Assembly (NCBI GenBank): GCA_002394385.1
Contig: DGTS01000022.1
Span: 1-32,560, forward strand
Direction of reading: 5' to 3'
DNA length: 32,560 nt
Source: Prevotella sp. UBA4330
Lineage (GTDB): Bacteria; Bacteroidota; Bacteroidia; Bacteroidales; Bacteroidaceae
Part shown: positions 6,459 through 14,018 of the stretch, in pieces
How the letters are laid out: every line of letters begins with the position of its first letter
Position numbering within the stretch: the first letter of the stretch is position 1
Program-made: the position numbers and the translations under genes
Notes under the pieces: model-generated
Told to the model about the DNA's origin: nothing
Seen by the model: the letters and a program-made list of their open reading frames with translations, nothing else
Databases searched by the model: none

Positions 6459-7916
6459 ATGAAATACGAAAACACATTCAAGGCAATAGATCAAATCCTT
6501 TGGAAGGAACAGGGTTGCGGTAGTGAGTTGGACTATCTGGAGCAGAAATCATGGATGCTGTTCCTGAAGTACCTCGACGACCTTGAAACGGAACGTGAGG
6601 AAGAAGCAGAACTTGAAGGCAGAACCTATAAGCGTCTTGTGTCAGGCTTCTACCGTTGGAGCCAATGGGCAACACCTAAGAAGAAAGACCCGCAGACGGG
6701 CAAGATGGTATTGGATACCGTCAACGCCATGAGTGGCGACGACCTTGTGGAGTTTGTCGACCAAAAACTGTTCCCTTACCTCAAAGACTTTCAGAATACT
6801 GCTTCTCAGACCGACAGCCTTGAATATAAGATAGGCGAAATCTTCGGCGAACTGCACAACAAGATACGCTCGGGCTTCAATATGCGTGAGATTATCAACA
6901 TGATTGATGAACTCCATTTCCAGAGTGCTGAGGACAAGCATGAAATGACGGTGCTTTATGAAAGCAACATCCAGCGCATGGGCAATGCTGGGCGTAACGG
7001 TGGCGAGTATTACACACCACGCCCCCTGATTCGCAGCATCATCAAGGTGGTTGACCCCAAGATAGGCGAAACGGTCTATGACCCTGCCTGTGGTTCTGCT
7101 GGATTCCTCTGCGAGGCGTTCCTTTATATGAAGGACAAGATAAAGAGTGTGAAGGACCACGAGATTTTGCAGAAATCTACCTTCTATGGCAAGGAGAAGA
7201 AAGGACTTCCCTATATCATCGCCAACATGAATATGATATTCCACGGCGTATCAGCCCCTAATATCACGCATGGAAACACCCTTGCGATGAACCTTAGTCA
7301 GATTCAGGAGAGCGACCGTAAGAACGTTATCCTTGCCAATCCGCCCTTTGGCGGCAACGAGCGTGGCGAGGTGTTGCAGAACTTTGAGATTCGCACCGCC
7401 GAGACAGCCTATATGTTCATGCAGCACTTCATCAAGATGCTGAAGGCTGGCGGTCGTGCGGGTATTGTCATCAAGAATACCTTCCTGAGCAATGGCGATG
7501 CAAGCGCCATCCGCAAAATGCTTTTGGAGAATTGTAACCTTCATACCATCCTCGACCTGCCTTCGGGTGTGTTCACGGGTGCTGGCGTGAAGACGGTTGT
7601 GCTCTTCTTCACGAAAGGAGAGCCGACGGAGAAAATTTGGTACTATCAGGTGGATAAGCACTTCACCAAGACGCAACCGCTGACGGAGGCAGATATGCAG
7701 GAGTTCCTTACCTTGCAGAAGACAAAGGCGGAGAGCGAACACTCGTGGACGCTCGATGTGAGCACCCTCGATGACAGTTGCGACCTCAGCGTGAAGAACC
7801 CCAACAAGGTGGAGGTAGTGGACGAGCGCACGCCCAGCGAGATTGCCGAAAACATCTTTGCACTCGGTCAGGAGAATCAGACACTTATCAACGAAATTAT
7901 GGAGATGGTGAAATGA
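6459..7916 (+). CDS. hsdM: type I restriction-modification DNA methyltransferase subunit
   Basis: A 485-residue N6-adenine methyltransferase that with HsdS forms the modification enzyme and with HsdR the restriction complex. An N-terminal helical HsdM domain (1-150) is followed by the catalytic domain with AdoMet-binding motif DPACGSAGF (208-216) and catalytic NPPF (from Asn294). The C-terminal part is Lys/Glu-rich and contacts HsdS in the family. The start at 6459 is set by the promoter ending at 6437; upstream codons in the same frame look non-coding. The stop overlaps the next start as ATGA (7913-7916), so translation is coupled. Confidence 0.95.
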   Translation: MKYENTFKAIDQILWKEQGCGSELDYLEQKSWMLFLKYLDDLETEREEEAELEGRTYKRLVSGFYRWSQWATPKKKDPQTGKMVLDTVNAMSGDDLVEFVDQKLFPYLKDFQNTASQTDSLEYKIGEIFGELHNKIRSGFNMREIINMIDELHFQSAEDKHEMTVLYESNIQRMGNAGRNGGEYYTPRPLIRSIIKVVDPKIGETVYDPACGSAGFLCEAFLYMKDKIKSVKDHEILQKSTFYGKEKKGLPYIIANMNMIFHGVSAPNITHGNTLAMNLSQIQESDRKNVILANPPFGGNERGEVLQNFEIRTAETAYMFMQHFIKMLKAGGRAGIVIKNTFLSNGDASAIRKMLLENCNLHTILDLPSGVFTGAGVKTVVLFFTKGEPTEKIWYYQVDKHFTKTQPLTEADMQEFLTLQKTKAESEHSWTLDVSTLDDSCDLSVKNPNKVEVVDERTPSEIAENIFALGQENQTLINEIMEMVK

Positions 7917-9073
7917 AAGAATCAAAACATACAGAAATATCTGTTCTATATAACTTGCCTGAGAACTGGGCAGAAGAGACTGCGTTTTCATTCGAACATC
8001 TGTCAGAACTGGTGTTACAGTTGCATGATTCAGCCTATTCTGCAACAGTGAAAGCAATCAATCGCTTTGCTACGATAAGAAACTATGTCATAGGCTTCTA
8101 TATCGTAGAGTACGAGCAGCACGGAAATGACCGCGCCAAGTACGGCGAACGCCTATTGAAGCGCTTAGTTGAACGCGTGAACAGAAGGGGCATTAATGAA
8201 ACATTGCTCACAAATAGTCGTAAGTTCTATCTGTCTTATCCACAAATAAAAGACCATTTGACAGGGCAGATTTGTGCGACTGCATCGCCCAAATCCGCAA
8301 TTTCTCCGATGGCGTCGGAGAAATCGGTGGGAAAAAATCCGACGCCGTCGAACAAATTCGTCACTCCTGCCGAGAAATTGCTTTCAAATCTTTCATTCTC
8401 ACATATAGTTGAAATACTGACCGTTGACGACCCTCTGGCTCGTTTCTTCTACGAAACAGAGTGCATCCGCTGTTGTTGGAGTGTAAAAGAGTTGCGCAGA
8501 CAGATTTCTACAAACCTCTACTTCCGAGCAGGAGTGAGCAAGCGTCCAGAACTTCTGATAGAAAGGACGGAAATCAACTCATTGCCCGCTCTTACCATCA
8601 GAGATCCGTTCTCGTTCGAGTTTTTAGGCTTGCGCCCCGATGCCTTTACGGAAAACGATTTGGAGAATGCCTTATTATCTCATCTGCAAGAATTCCTACT
8701 TGAAATGGGAAATGGTTTTTGTTTTGAAGCACGGCAGAAAAGGATGATTATTGACGACGAATACTACTTCGCCGACTTGGTGTTCTACAATCGAATACTG
8801 CATTGTAACGTAATTATTGAGTTGAAAGACGATGAGTTCCGCCATGCCGACCTTAGCCAACTCAATGCCTACGTATCGTATTTCAGAGAGAACGAAATGA
8901 ACAAAGGAGATAACCCTCCAGTGGGAATACTTCTATGCACTCGCAAAGGCGAGAAAATGGTGGAATACGCCCTCGCTGGAATGGACAGCAACCTGTTTGT
9001 GTCCACCTACATGCTGTCGCTGCCAGATAAAAAGACATTACAGGACTTTTTGTTAAAGGAGATTGGAAAATGA
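7913..9073 (+). CDS. DUF1016 (YhcG-type) PD-(D/E)xK nuclease-fold protein
   Basis: A 386-residue protein. Residues 20-125 match the DUF1016 N-terminal helical domain (for example GFYIVEYEQHG and KFYLSYPQI), and residues about 225-380 match the C-terminal YhcG domain, a PD-(D/E)xK fold with Asp288, Glu303 and Lys305 in FADLVFY and IIELK. The link (about 125-160) is Ser/Pro-rich and low in complexity and is poorly conserved in the family. Members occur inside type I R-M loci and defence islands; their biochemical role is not settled, and nuclease activity here is inferred from the intact triad. Both ends overlap neighbours (ATGA with hsdM and hsdS), so it is a fixed part of the operon. Confidence 0.88.
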   Translation: MKESKHTEISVLYNLPENWAEETAFSFEHLSELVLQLHDSAYSATVKAINRFATIRNYVIGFYIVEYEQHGNDRAKYGERLLKRLVERVNRRGINETLLTNSRKFYLSYPQIKDHLTGQICATASPKSAISPMASEKSVGKNPTPSNKFVTPAEKLLSNLSFSHIVEILTVDDPLARFFYETECIRCCWSVKELRRQISTNLYFRAGVSKRPELLIERTEINSLPALTIRDPFSFEFLGLRPDAFTENDLENALLSHLQEFLLEMGNGFCFEARQKRMIIDDEYYFADLVFYNRILHCNVIIELKDDEFRHADLSQLNAYVSYFRENEMNKGDNPPVGILLCTRKGEKMVEYALAGMDSNLFVSTYMLSLPDKKTLQDFLLKEIGK

Positions 9074-10212
9074 AAGAAGGGTGGGAATATAAGAAGTTAC
9101 CTGAAATATCAGAAAATCTAGATAGTTTACGCAAACCTGTTACAAAAAAAAATAGGACTGCTGGAATATACCCCTATTATGGTGCATCCGGAATTGTAGA
9201 CTATGTAGATGATTATCTTTTTGATGAAGATTTGCTATGCATTTCAGAAGATGGAGCCAACCTACTTATGAGAACCTATCCTATTGCATTCCCGATTTCG
9301 GGAAAAGTATGGGTTAATAATCATGCACATGTGCTTCGCTTTAAGGATATCGCGACACAAAAGTATGTAGAATACTTCTTTGCGGGTTTTAAACTGGATG
9401 ATTATATTACTGGAGCTGCCCAGCCCAAATTGACTCAAAAAGCTTTGAATAATATTACCATCAAGATTCCTATTTCTCTTTCCGAGCAGCAATCCATCGT
9501 TGATTATCTTGACTCTGCTTTTGCAAAGATAGATGCGATGAAGGCGAATGCAGGAAAATCCCTCAATGAAGCCAAAGCCCTCTTCCAAGCATCACTCAAA
9601 GAAATGCTTGAACCAAAAGAAGGGTGGGAGGAGAAAAAATTAAAGGAAGTTGGACGAACACAAACAGGAACCACACCTTCTAAATCTGTAAAATCATTTT
9701 ATGGAGGTGACATCCCCTTTATAAGGCCTGCTGAACTTGATATTGATGGTAGAGGTTCTATTGAGTATAATAGTGAGCTCAAATTAACTACAGAAGGCGC
9801 ATTGAAGTCCAGAACAATTAGGGCAAATTCTACTTTGATGTGCTGTATTGGCAGTGTTGGGAAAACTGGATATGCGACAAAAGACGTTACCTGTAATCAA
9901 CAGATAAATACAATTACCCCGTATGAGGGCTATAATGATAAATTTGTTTATTATGCTCTTTTGGCACCATCTTTTCAAAATGAAGTAATAAAGATAGCTA
10001 ATAGTGCTAAGGCAACCTTGGCAATAATAAGTAAAGGGAAGTGGGAAGAATTGTCTATCCACATTCCTCTTCTCTCCGAACAACATTCAATCGTTGTCAC
10101 TCTTGACTCCCTCAATTCTAAGGTTGCCCGCCTCCAAGAGAATTTCGACAAGATTTCTCAGGAGTGCGATGCACTGAAGCAAGCCTTGCTAAGAGAGGTG
10201 TTTGAGGGATAG
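9070..10212 (+). CDS. hsdS: type I restriction-modification specificity subunit
   Basis: A 380-residue HsdS with two target-recognition domains that each read half of a bipartite DNA site. The plan is a repeat: KEGWEYKKL (from residue 2), TRD1, then LSEQQSIV and a coiled coil (about 137-178); KEGWEEKKL (about 184), TRD2, then LSEQHSIV and a coiled coil to the end. The coiled coils set the spacer between half-sites and bind HsdM. Both TRDs are distinctly AT-richer than hsdM and hsdR, as expected for exchanged modules. The start overlaps the previous stop as ATGA. The length is near the lower end for two-TRD subunits, and it appears intact. Confidence 0.95.
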   Translation: MKEGWEYKKLPEISENLDSLRKPVTKKNRTAGIYPYYGASGIVDYVDDYLFDEDLLCISEDGANLLMRTYPIAFPISGKVWVNNHAHVLRFKDIATQKYVEYFFAGFKLDDYITGAAQPKLTQKALNNITIKIPISLSEQQSIVDYLDSAFAKIDAMKANAGKSLNEAKALFQASLKEMLEPKEGWEEKKLKEVGRTQTGTTPSKSVKSFYGGDIPFIRPAELDIDGRGSIEYNSELKLTTEGALKSRTIRANSTLMCCIGSVGKTGYATKDVTCNQQINTITPYEGYNDKFVYYALLAPSFQNEVIKIANSAKATLAIISKGKWEELSIHIPLLSEQHSIVVTLDSLNSKVARLQENFDKISQECDALKQALLREVFEG

Positions 10213-10265
10213 GGACTATAGAGAATTTAGAAACCATAGTAACTTTAGTGACTATAGAAACAATA
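10212..10265 (+). repeat. 9-bp tandem array, six units, after hsdS
   Basis: Six consecutive 9-mers of form GNNACTATA with some drift (units at 10212, 10221, 10230, 10239, 10248, 10257). The first G is the last base of the hsdS TAG stop. A related array follows the next gene at 10963-10998. Confidence 0.7.
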
Positions 10266-10297
10266 GCAAATAGAAAAAATAAAGAATAAACGCAGGA

Positions 10298-10963
10298 ATG
10301 GTAGAAAAGAAATACCAGATACTGAAACGGCAGAAGCCTTGGCGTGATGCCTACTTCTATCAGAAGTCAGAAGTGCTATATCAACTCACTTATGCCTTCT
10401 GTCAGCGTTTTCTGCCTCCCCACGGCGACCGCACCGTTGACCAGATGGTGCAGGCGGCACGCAGCGGTAAGCAAAATATCATAGAAGGCACCGAGGACGG
10501 CGAGACTTCAACCGAGATGCAAGTGAAACTCATGAACGTCGCCCGTGCATCGCTGCAGGAGTTGCGCGAAGACTACCGTGACTACCTGCTGTCGCGCCGC
10601 TTGCCGATATGGGACAGTACGCACACGCGCTACCAAACGATGCAGGACTACTGCCGTCAGCATAATCGGGTGGAAGACTATCAGCCCTTCTTCGGGAAAT
10701 GGAGCGACGAGGAGATGGCTAACATCGCCTTGACGCTGTGCTATCAGACCGATGCCATGATGCACAAGGTGCTGTTGCGCATGGAGAAGGAGTTTGTGGA
10801 GCAAGGCGGTATCAAAGAGCGCATGTATGCTGCTCGCACAGGCTATCGCCAGGCTCAGGAAGAGGAACTGGCAAGACTGAGGCGTGAGGTGCCTGCTCTG
10901 CGAGCAGAAGTGGCCCGCCTAAAAAAGTTACTGGAAGAAAACGAAATAGAAGATAAAGGATAG
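10298..10963 (+). CDS. four-helix-bundle protein with suffix domain
   Basis: A 221-residue protein. Residues about 15-150 match the four-helix-bundle family known from 23S rRNA intervening-sequence proteins (phrases AARSGKQNIIEGTEDG and LQELREDYRDYLL). They are followed by the suffix extension seen in a subgroup and by a C-terminal leucine-zipper-like coiled coil (about 188-215; EEELARLRREV then LRAEVARLKKLLEENE). The subgroup is found in R-M loci of Bacteroidetes, and its function is unknown. An AGGA sits 5 bases before the start. It lies between two 9-bp arrays that both begin on a TAG stop, which suggests the gene was inserted or duplicated as a unit. It may form oligomers or bind RNA or HsdR, but nothing in the sequence decides this. 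Confidence 0.85.
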   Translation: MVEKKYQILKRQKPWRDAYFYQKSEVLYQLTYAFCQRFLPPHGDRTVDQMVQAARSGKQNIIEGTEDGETSTEMQVKLMNVARASLQELREDYRDYLLSRRLPIWDSTHTRYQTMQDYCRQHNRVEDYQPFFGKWSDEEMANIALTLCYQTDAMMHKVLLRMEKEFVEQGGIKERMYAARTGYRQAQEEELARLRREVPALRAEVARLKKLLEENEIEDKG

Positions 10964-10998
10964 TAACTATAGGGACTATAGGCACTATAGAAACTATA
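10963..10998 (+). repeat. 9-bp tandem array, four units, before hsdR
   Basis: GTAACTATA, GGGACTATA, GGCACTATA, GAAACTATA in tandem. The first G is the last base of the TAG stop of the four-helix gene. The shared text GGATAG-NN-ACTATAG also surrounds the hsdS stop, so both spacers begin alike. Confidence 0.8.
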
Positions 10999-11013
10999 AA
11001 AAACAAAAAAACA

Positions 11014-13452
11014 ATGAACGAAGCGCAGACCCGACTCAATAAGATAGACCCCAAACTGAGGGATGCCGGCTGGAGCATTGTTCCAGGCAGCAAGATACTC
11101 GTGGAGCAGAGCGCCTATATTGCGCCCGGCCGCATCACAACTTCGGGACACAAGAACCCAAAGAAGGCAGATTATATCCTGGAGTACAAGGGGCAGAAAC
11201 TGGCCGTAATAGAGGCGAAGAGCGACGAGAAAGATGTGTCTGAGGGTGTAGGGCAAGCAAAGGAGTATGCCGAAGCCCTGAAGATTCGCTACACCTACAG
11301 CACCAACGGCGATGAAATATGGTTCATCGACATGGGCGTGAAGGACAGCAAGGGCGAATATATCATCCCCAGCAAGGAGCACGATATAGACCATTTCCCA
11401 TCGCCACAGGACTTGTGGCAGATGACCTTCCCCGAAGAGAATCCATGGCGCGACAAGTTCAATCTCTGCGCCCTGAATCGTAGCGGCGGCCGCCAGCCTC
11501 GCTATTATCAGGAAATTGCCATCAAGAATGTGCTGGAGGCTGTGGCAAAGCAGCGCAACCGTATCTTGCTGACGATGGCTACAGGCACGGGAAAGACCTA
11601 TACGGCCTTCCAAATCTGCTGGAAGTTGACGCAGACAAAGTGGAACACCAAGGGTGTTGAGCGTGCGCCAAGAATCCTGTTTATTGCAGACAGAAACATT
11701 CTCGCAAATCAGGCCATCAACGACTTTGACCAATTCCCTGAAGACGCGATGTGCAGAGTGACACCCAAGGAACTGCGAAAGAATAACTACAAGGTGCCCA
11801 CGGCCCGCAACCTCTACTTCACCATCTTCCAGACGATGATGACCTCGCCCAATGCTCAGAAGGCAGAGGAACAGGGCTTGGAATTGCCAGAAGGCGCAAC
11901 CGACCAGCCGTATTATATGCAGTATGAGCGTGATTTCTTCGACTTTATCATCATCGACGAGTGTCATCGTGGCGGTGCCAACGACGAAAGCGAGTGGCGA
12001 AAACTGATGGAATACTTTGACAGTGCCTATCAACTCGGCATGACAGCCACACCGAGAAGAAAGGACAATGCCAACACCTACGCCTATTTCGGCAATCCAG
12101 TCTATGTCTATTCGCTGAAACAGGGCATCGAGGACGGTTTCCTTGTTCCCTTCCGTGTGGATATCTCCACAAGCAACATCGACGACTATCAGTATCAGGA
12201 AGGCGACGTGGTGAAGAGCGGCGAGGTGGACCCTGAAAAGATATACTCAGAGTCGGATTTCTATAACGGCAGAATCCAGATAAAGGAGCGCGACGAGCAC
12301 CGTGTGCAGGAGTTGCTGGGCAAGATAGACCCCGACGAGAAGACCATCATTTTCTGTGCCACCCAAAAGCACGCCATGATAGTGCGCGACATGGTGAACA
12401 AGCACAAGCGGCGACCAGCCAATAATTATTGCGAGCGAGTGACAGCCGATGATGGCGAAGTGGGCGAAGCAACGTTGAGAGCCTTTCAGGACAACGAGAA
12501 ACTGCTGCCCACTATCCTGACAACATCATATAAACTGAGTACTGGCGTGGATGCCCGCAATGTGCGCAACATTGTGCTGATGCGCCCTGTGCAGAACATG
12601 GTGGAGTTCAAGCAGATTATAGGCCGTGGAACACGCTTGTTCGACAAGAAGTATTATTTCACCATCTATGACTTCGTAGGAGCCAGCGAGATGTTCAAAG
12701 ACCCGGAATGGGATGGCGACCAGTACTGCCCCGTATGCGGCAACTGGCCTTGTACCTGTAAAAGACATCCTTATCCGCCAGCGCCAGACGACGATGGTGG
12801 TGATTTTTCGGGTGAACCGCGGGCGTGTCCCGTTTGTGGCAACCAGCCTTGTACATGCGAGGGACCGAGAACAAATCTGATAGACATCAAGTTGTCAACA
12901 GGAAGAAGGCTTTCTCTTGAAACGACATGGGAGCAGAAGATTTTCTTTGGTGACGAGTTTATCAGCCTTGACGAGTATGTGAAGAAACTATTTGGCAGAA
13001 TACCAGATTTCTTCTCGGATGCCGATGACCTCAGAGAGAAATGGTCTAATCCCGAAACGCGTGAGGAGTTGCTGAGAACGCTGGATGAAGCAGGTTTTGC
13101 AGAGGACAAACTGAATCTGCTGAAGAACATGCTGAAAATGCAGAAGTGTGACTTGCTCGACGTGCTGGAATACATTGCTTACGAATCGACGCCAATAGAG
13201 AGGGCAAAGAGAGTGGAACATGTGAAGAAACAGTATGTAGATGCCCTGGACAAGGAACAGCGAGATTTCGACAATCTTATTCTGGAATACTATGTCAGCA
13301 ACGGTTTCAAGGAACTTGGGGCGGATAATCTGAAAACCTTCATAAACATCAAGTTTAACTCAATGAGTGATGCTAAGGAAAAATTAAAAATGTCTGTTGC
13401 AGATATACGAGCGCATTACTTTGAGTTGCAACGAAGATTGTATGGTGCTTAA
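11014..13452 (+). CDS. hsdR: type I restriction-modification endonuclease subunit (translocase/nuclease)
   Basis: An 812-residue HsdR that pumps DNA with ATP and cuts far from the recognition site. An N-terminal nuclease domain carries Asp53, Glu67 and Lys69 (KADYILEY, IEAKS). The SF2 helicase part has Walker A ATGTGKT (Lys194), motif II DECH (315-318), TATPRR, and QIIGRGTRL in the second lobe. Between the motor and the C-terminal helical domain lie two copies of CPVCGNxPCTC, starting at Cys572 and Cys605, joined by a Pro/Asp/Gly-rich link; they look like small zinc sites. The C-terminus (about 630-812) is helical and probably docks to the methyltransferase. The start at 11014 follows an A-rich leader just after the 9-bp array. 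Confidence 0.95.
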   Translation: MNEAQTRLNKIDPKLRDAGWSIVPGSKILVEQSAYIAPGRITTSGHKNPKKADYILEYKGQKLAVIEAKSDEKDVSEGVGQAKEYAEALKIRYTYSTNGDEIWFIDMGVKDSKGEYIIPSKEHDIDHFPSPQDLWQMTFPEENPWRDKFNLCALNRSGGRQPRYYQEIAIKNVLEAVAKQRNRILLTMATGTGKTYTAFQICWKLTQTKWNTKGVERAPRILFIADRNILANQAINDFDQFPEDAMCRVTPKELRKNNYKVPTARNLYFTIFQTMMTSPNAQKAEEQGLELPEGATDQPYYMQYERDFFDFIIIDECHRGGANDESEWRKLMEYFDSAYQLGMTATPRRKDNANTYAYFGNPVYVYSLKQGIEDGFLVPFRVDISTSNIDDYQYQEGDVVKSGEVDPEKIYSESDFYNGRIQIKERDEHRVQELLGKIDPDEKTIIFCATQKHAMIVRDMVNKHKRRPANNYCERVTADDGEVGEATLRAFQDNEKLLPTILTTSYKLSTGVDARNVRNIVLMRPVQNMVEFKQIIGRGTRLFDKKYYFTIYDFVGASEMFKDPEWDGDQYCPVCGNWPCTCKRHPYPPAPDDDGGDFSGEPRACPVCGNQPCTCEGPRTNLIDIKLSTGRRLSLETTWEQKIFFGDEFISLDEYVKKLFGRIPDFFSDADDLREKWSNPETREELLRTLDEAGFAEDKLNLLKNMLKMQKCDLLDVLEYIAYESTPIERAKRVEHVKKQYVDALDKEQRDFDNLILEYYVSNGFKELGADNLKTFINIKFNSMSDAKEKLKMSVADIRAHYFELQRRLYGA

Positions 13453-13466
13453 AGGCGGTGCCTTTT
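13451..13466 (+). terminator. short hairpin at the hsdR stop
   Basis: AAAGGC-GGT-GCCTTTT begins within the TAA stop codon and ends in four Ts. The stem is 6 bp with a 3-base loop. It is a plausible but weak terminator for the R-M operon. Confidence 0.4.
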
Positions 13467-13477
13467 CCTATGGTAAA

Positions 13478-13505
13478 ATTGGACAATTGGACAAATGGAC
13501 AAATG
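13478..13505 (+). repeat. 8-bp tandem array
   Basis: ATTGGACA, ATTGGACA, AATGGACA and a partial fourth unit (AATG), directly after the hsdR terminator. Three full units only. It is one of several short arrays of differing period in the spacers of this window. Confidence 0.6.
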
Positions 13506-13541
13506 CCCTTTTCGGAATTATCGGCAGGGTAGAAAAGAAAG

Positions 13542-13576
13542 ACCACTCTTTCGCTGCAATGTGCGGAAAGAGTGGT
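13542..13576. terminator. bidirectional hairpin between convergent genes
   Basis: ACCACTCTTTC (13542-13552) and GAAAGAGTGGT (13566-13576) form a perfect 11-bp stem with a 13-base loop, lying between the ends of hsdR (+) and the membrane-protein gene (-). A T-rich stretch follows on the plus strand and a T/C-rich stretch on the minus strand. Confidence 0.7.
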
Positions 13577-13605
13577 GCTTCTTTGTTGTGTGTGATTGTC
13601 TGGAC

Positions 13606-13872
13606 TTATTTCTTCACGAGACGTACTATCCAGACGAGGAGCGACGCTCCGATGATGGCGGTGATTGTTTCTCCTATCCAGTTGCCGCTGGTAAGGAATG
13701 AAGAACTGGGACTCTTGCCAAGCAGTTCGTAGATGAGGTCGAATATCAAACCTCCAACAACACCGCCAATGAGACCGATAACGAGGTCCCACCAGCAACC
13801 GAATCCTTTTCCGTTAATGAGTTTGCCGGCAGCCCATCCTGCGACAATACCTCCAATAATTGCTCCAATCAT
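13606..13872 (-). CDS. GlsB/YeaQ/YmgE-family small membrane protein
   Basis: An 88-residue inner-membrane protein. Three hydrophobic segments (about 3-18, 28-48, 64-84) carry the Gly-rich small-residue pattern of this family (MIGAIIGGIVAGWAAGKLI and LIGGVVGGLIFDLIYELLG). It is often annotated as transglycosylase-associated or general-stress membrane protein; its function is unknown. No TAnnTTTG promoter is obvious upstream. It ends 30 bases from the bidirectional hairpin and stands alone, with a repeat-filled spacer between it and the cellobiose phosphorylase end. Confidence 0.85.
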   Translation of the reverse strand: MIGAIIGGIVAGWAAGKLINGKGFGCWWDLVIGLIGGVVGGLIFDLIYELLGKSPSSSFLTSGNWIGETITAIIGASLLVWIVRLVKK

Positions 13873-13905
13873 GATGTTTTATGTTTAGATGAAAAAGTCA
13901 AAATT

Positions 13906-13945
13906 GAGGGAGTTAGAGGGAGATGGAGGGAGATAGGGGGAGATA
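13906..13945. repeat. 10-bp tandem array
   Basis: GAGGGAGTTA, GAGGGAGATG, GAGGGAGATA, GGGGGAGATA in exact 10-bp register, in the spacer between the small membrane protein and cellobiose phosphorylase genes. Confidence 0.75.
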
Positions 13946-13971
13946 GAGGACAACGCATTATAGCATCCAGC

Positions 13972-14013
13972 CATCACCCATCATCCATCATCCATCATCT
14001 ATCACCTATCACC
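13972..14013. repeat. 7-bp tandem array
   Basis: Six heptamers: CATCACC, three CATCATC, then two TATCACC, ending 6 bases before the stop codon of the cellobiose phosphorylase gene on the other strand. It shares the 146-bp spacer with the 10-bp array at 13906-13945. Confidence 0.75.
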
Positions 14014-14018
14014 TGAAA

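Noticed and set aside
10855..12033. A 392-codon minus-strand frame opposite hsdR
   Set aside because: It overlaps the 9-bp array, giving a low-complexity Tyr/Ser stretch, and mirrors the conserved HsdR nuclease and helicase motifs on the plus strand.
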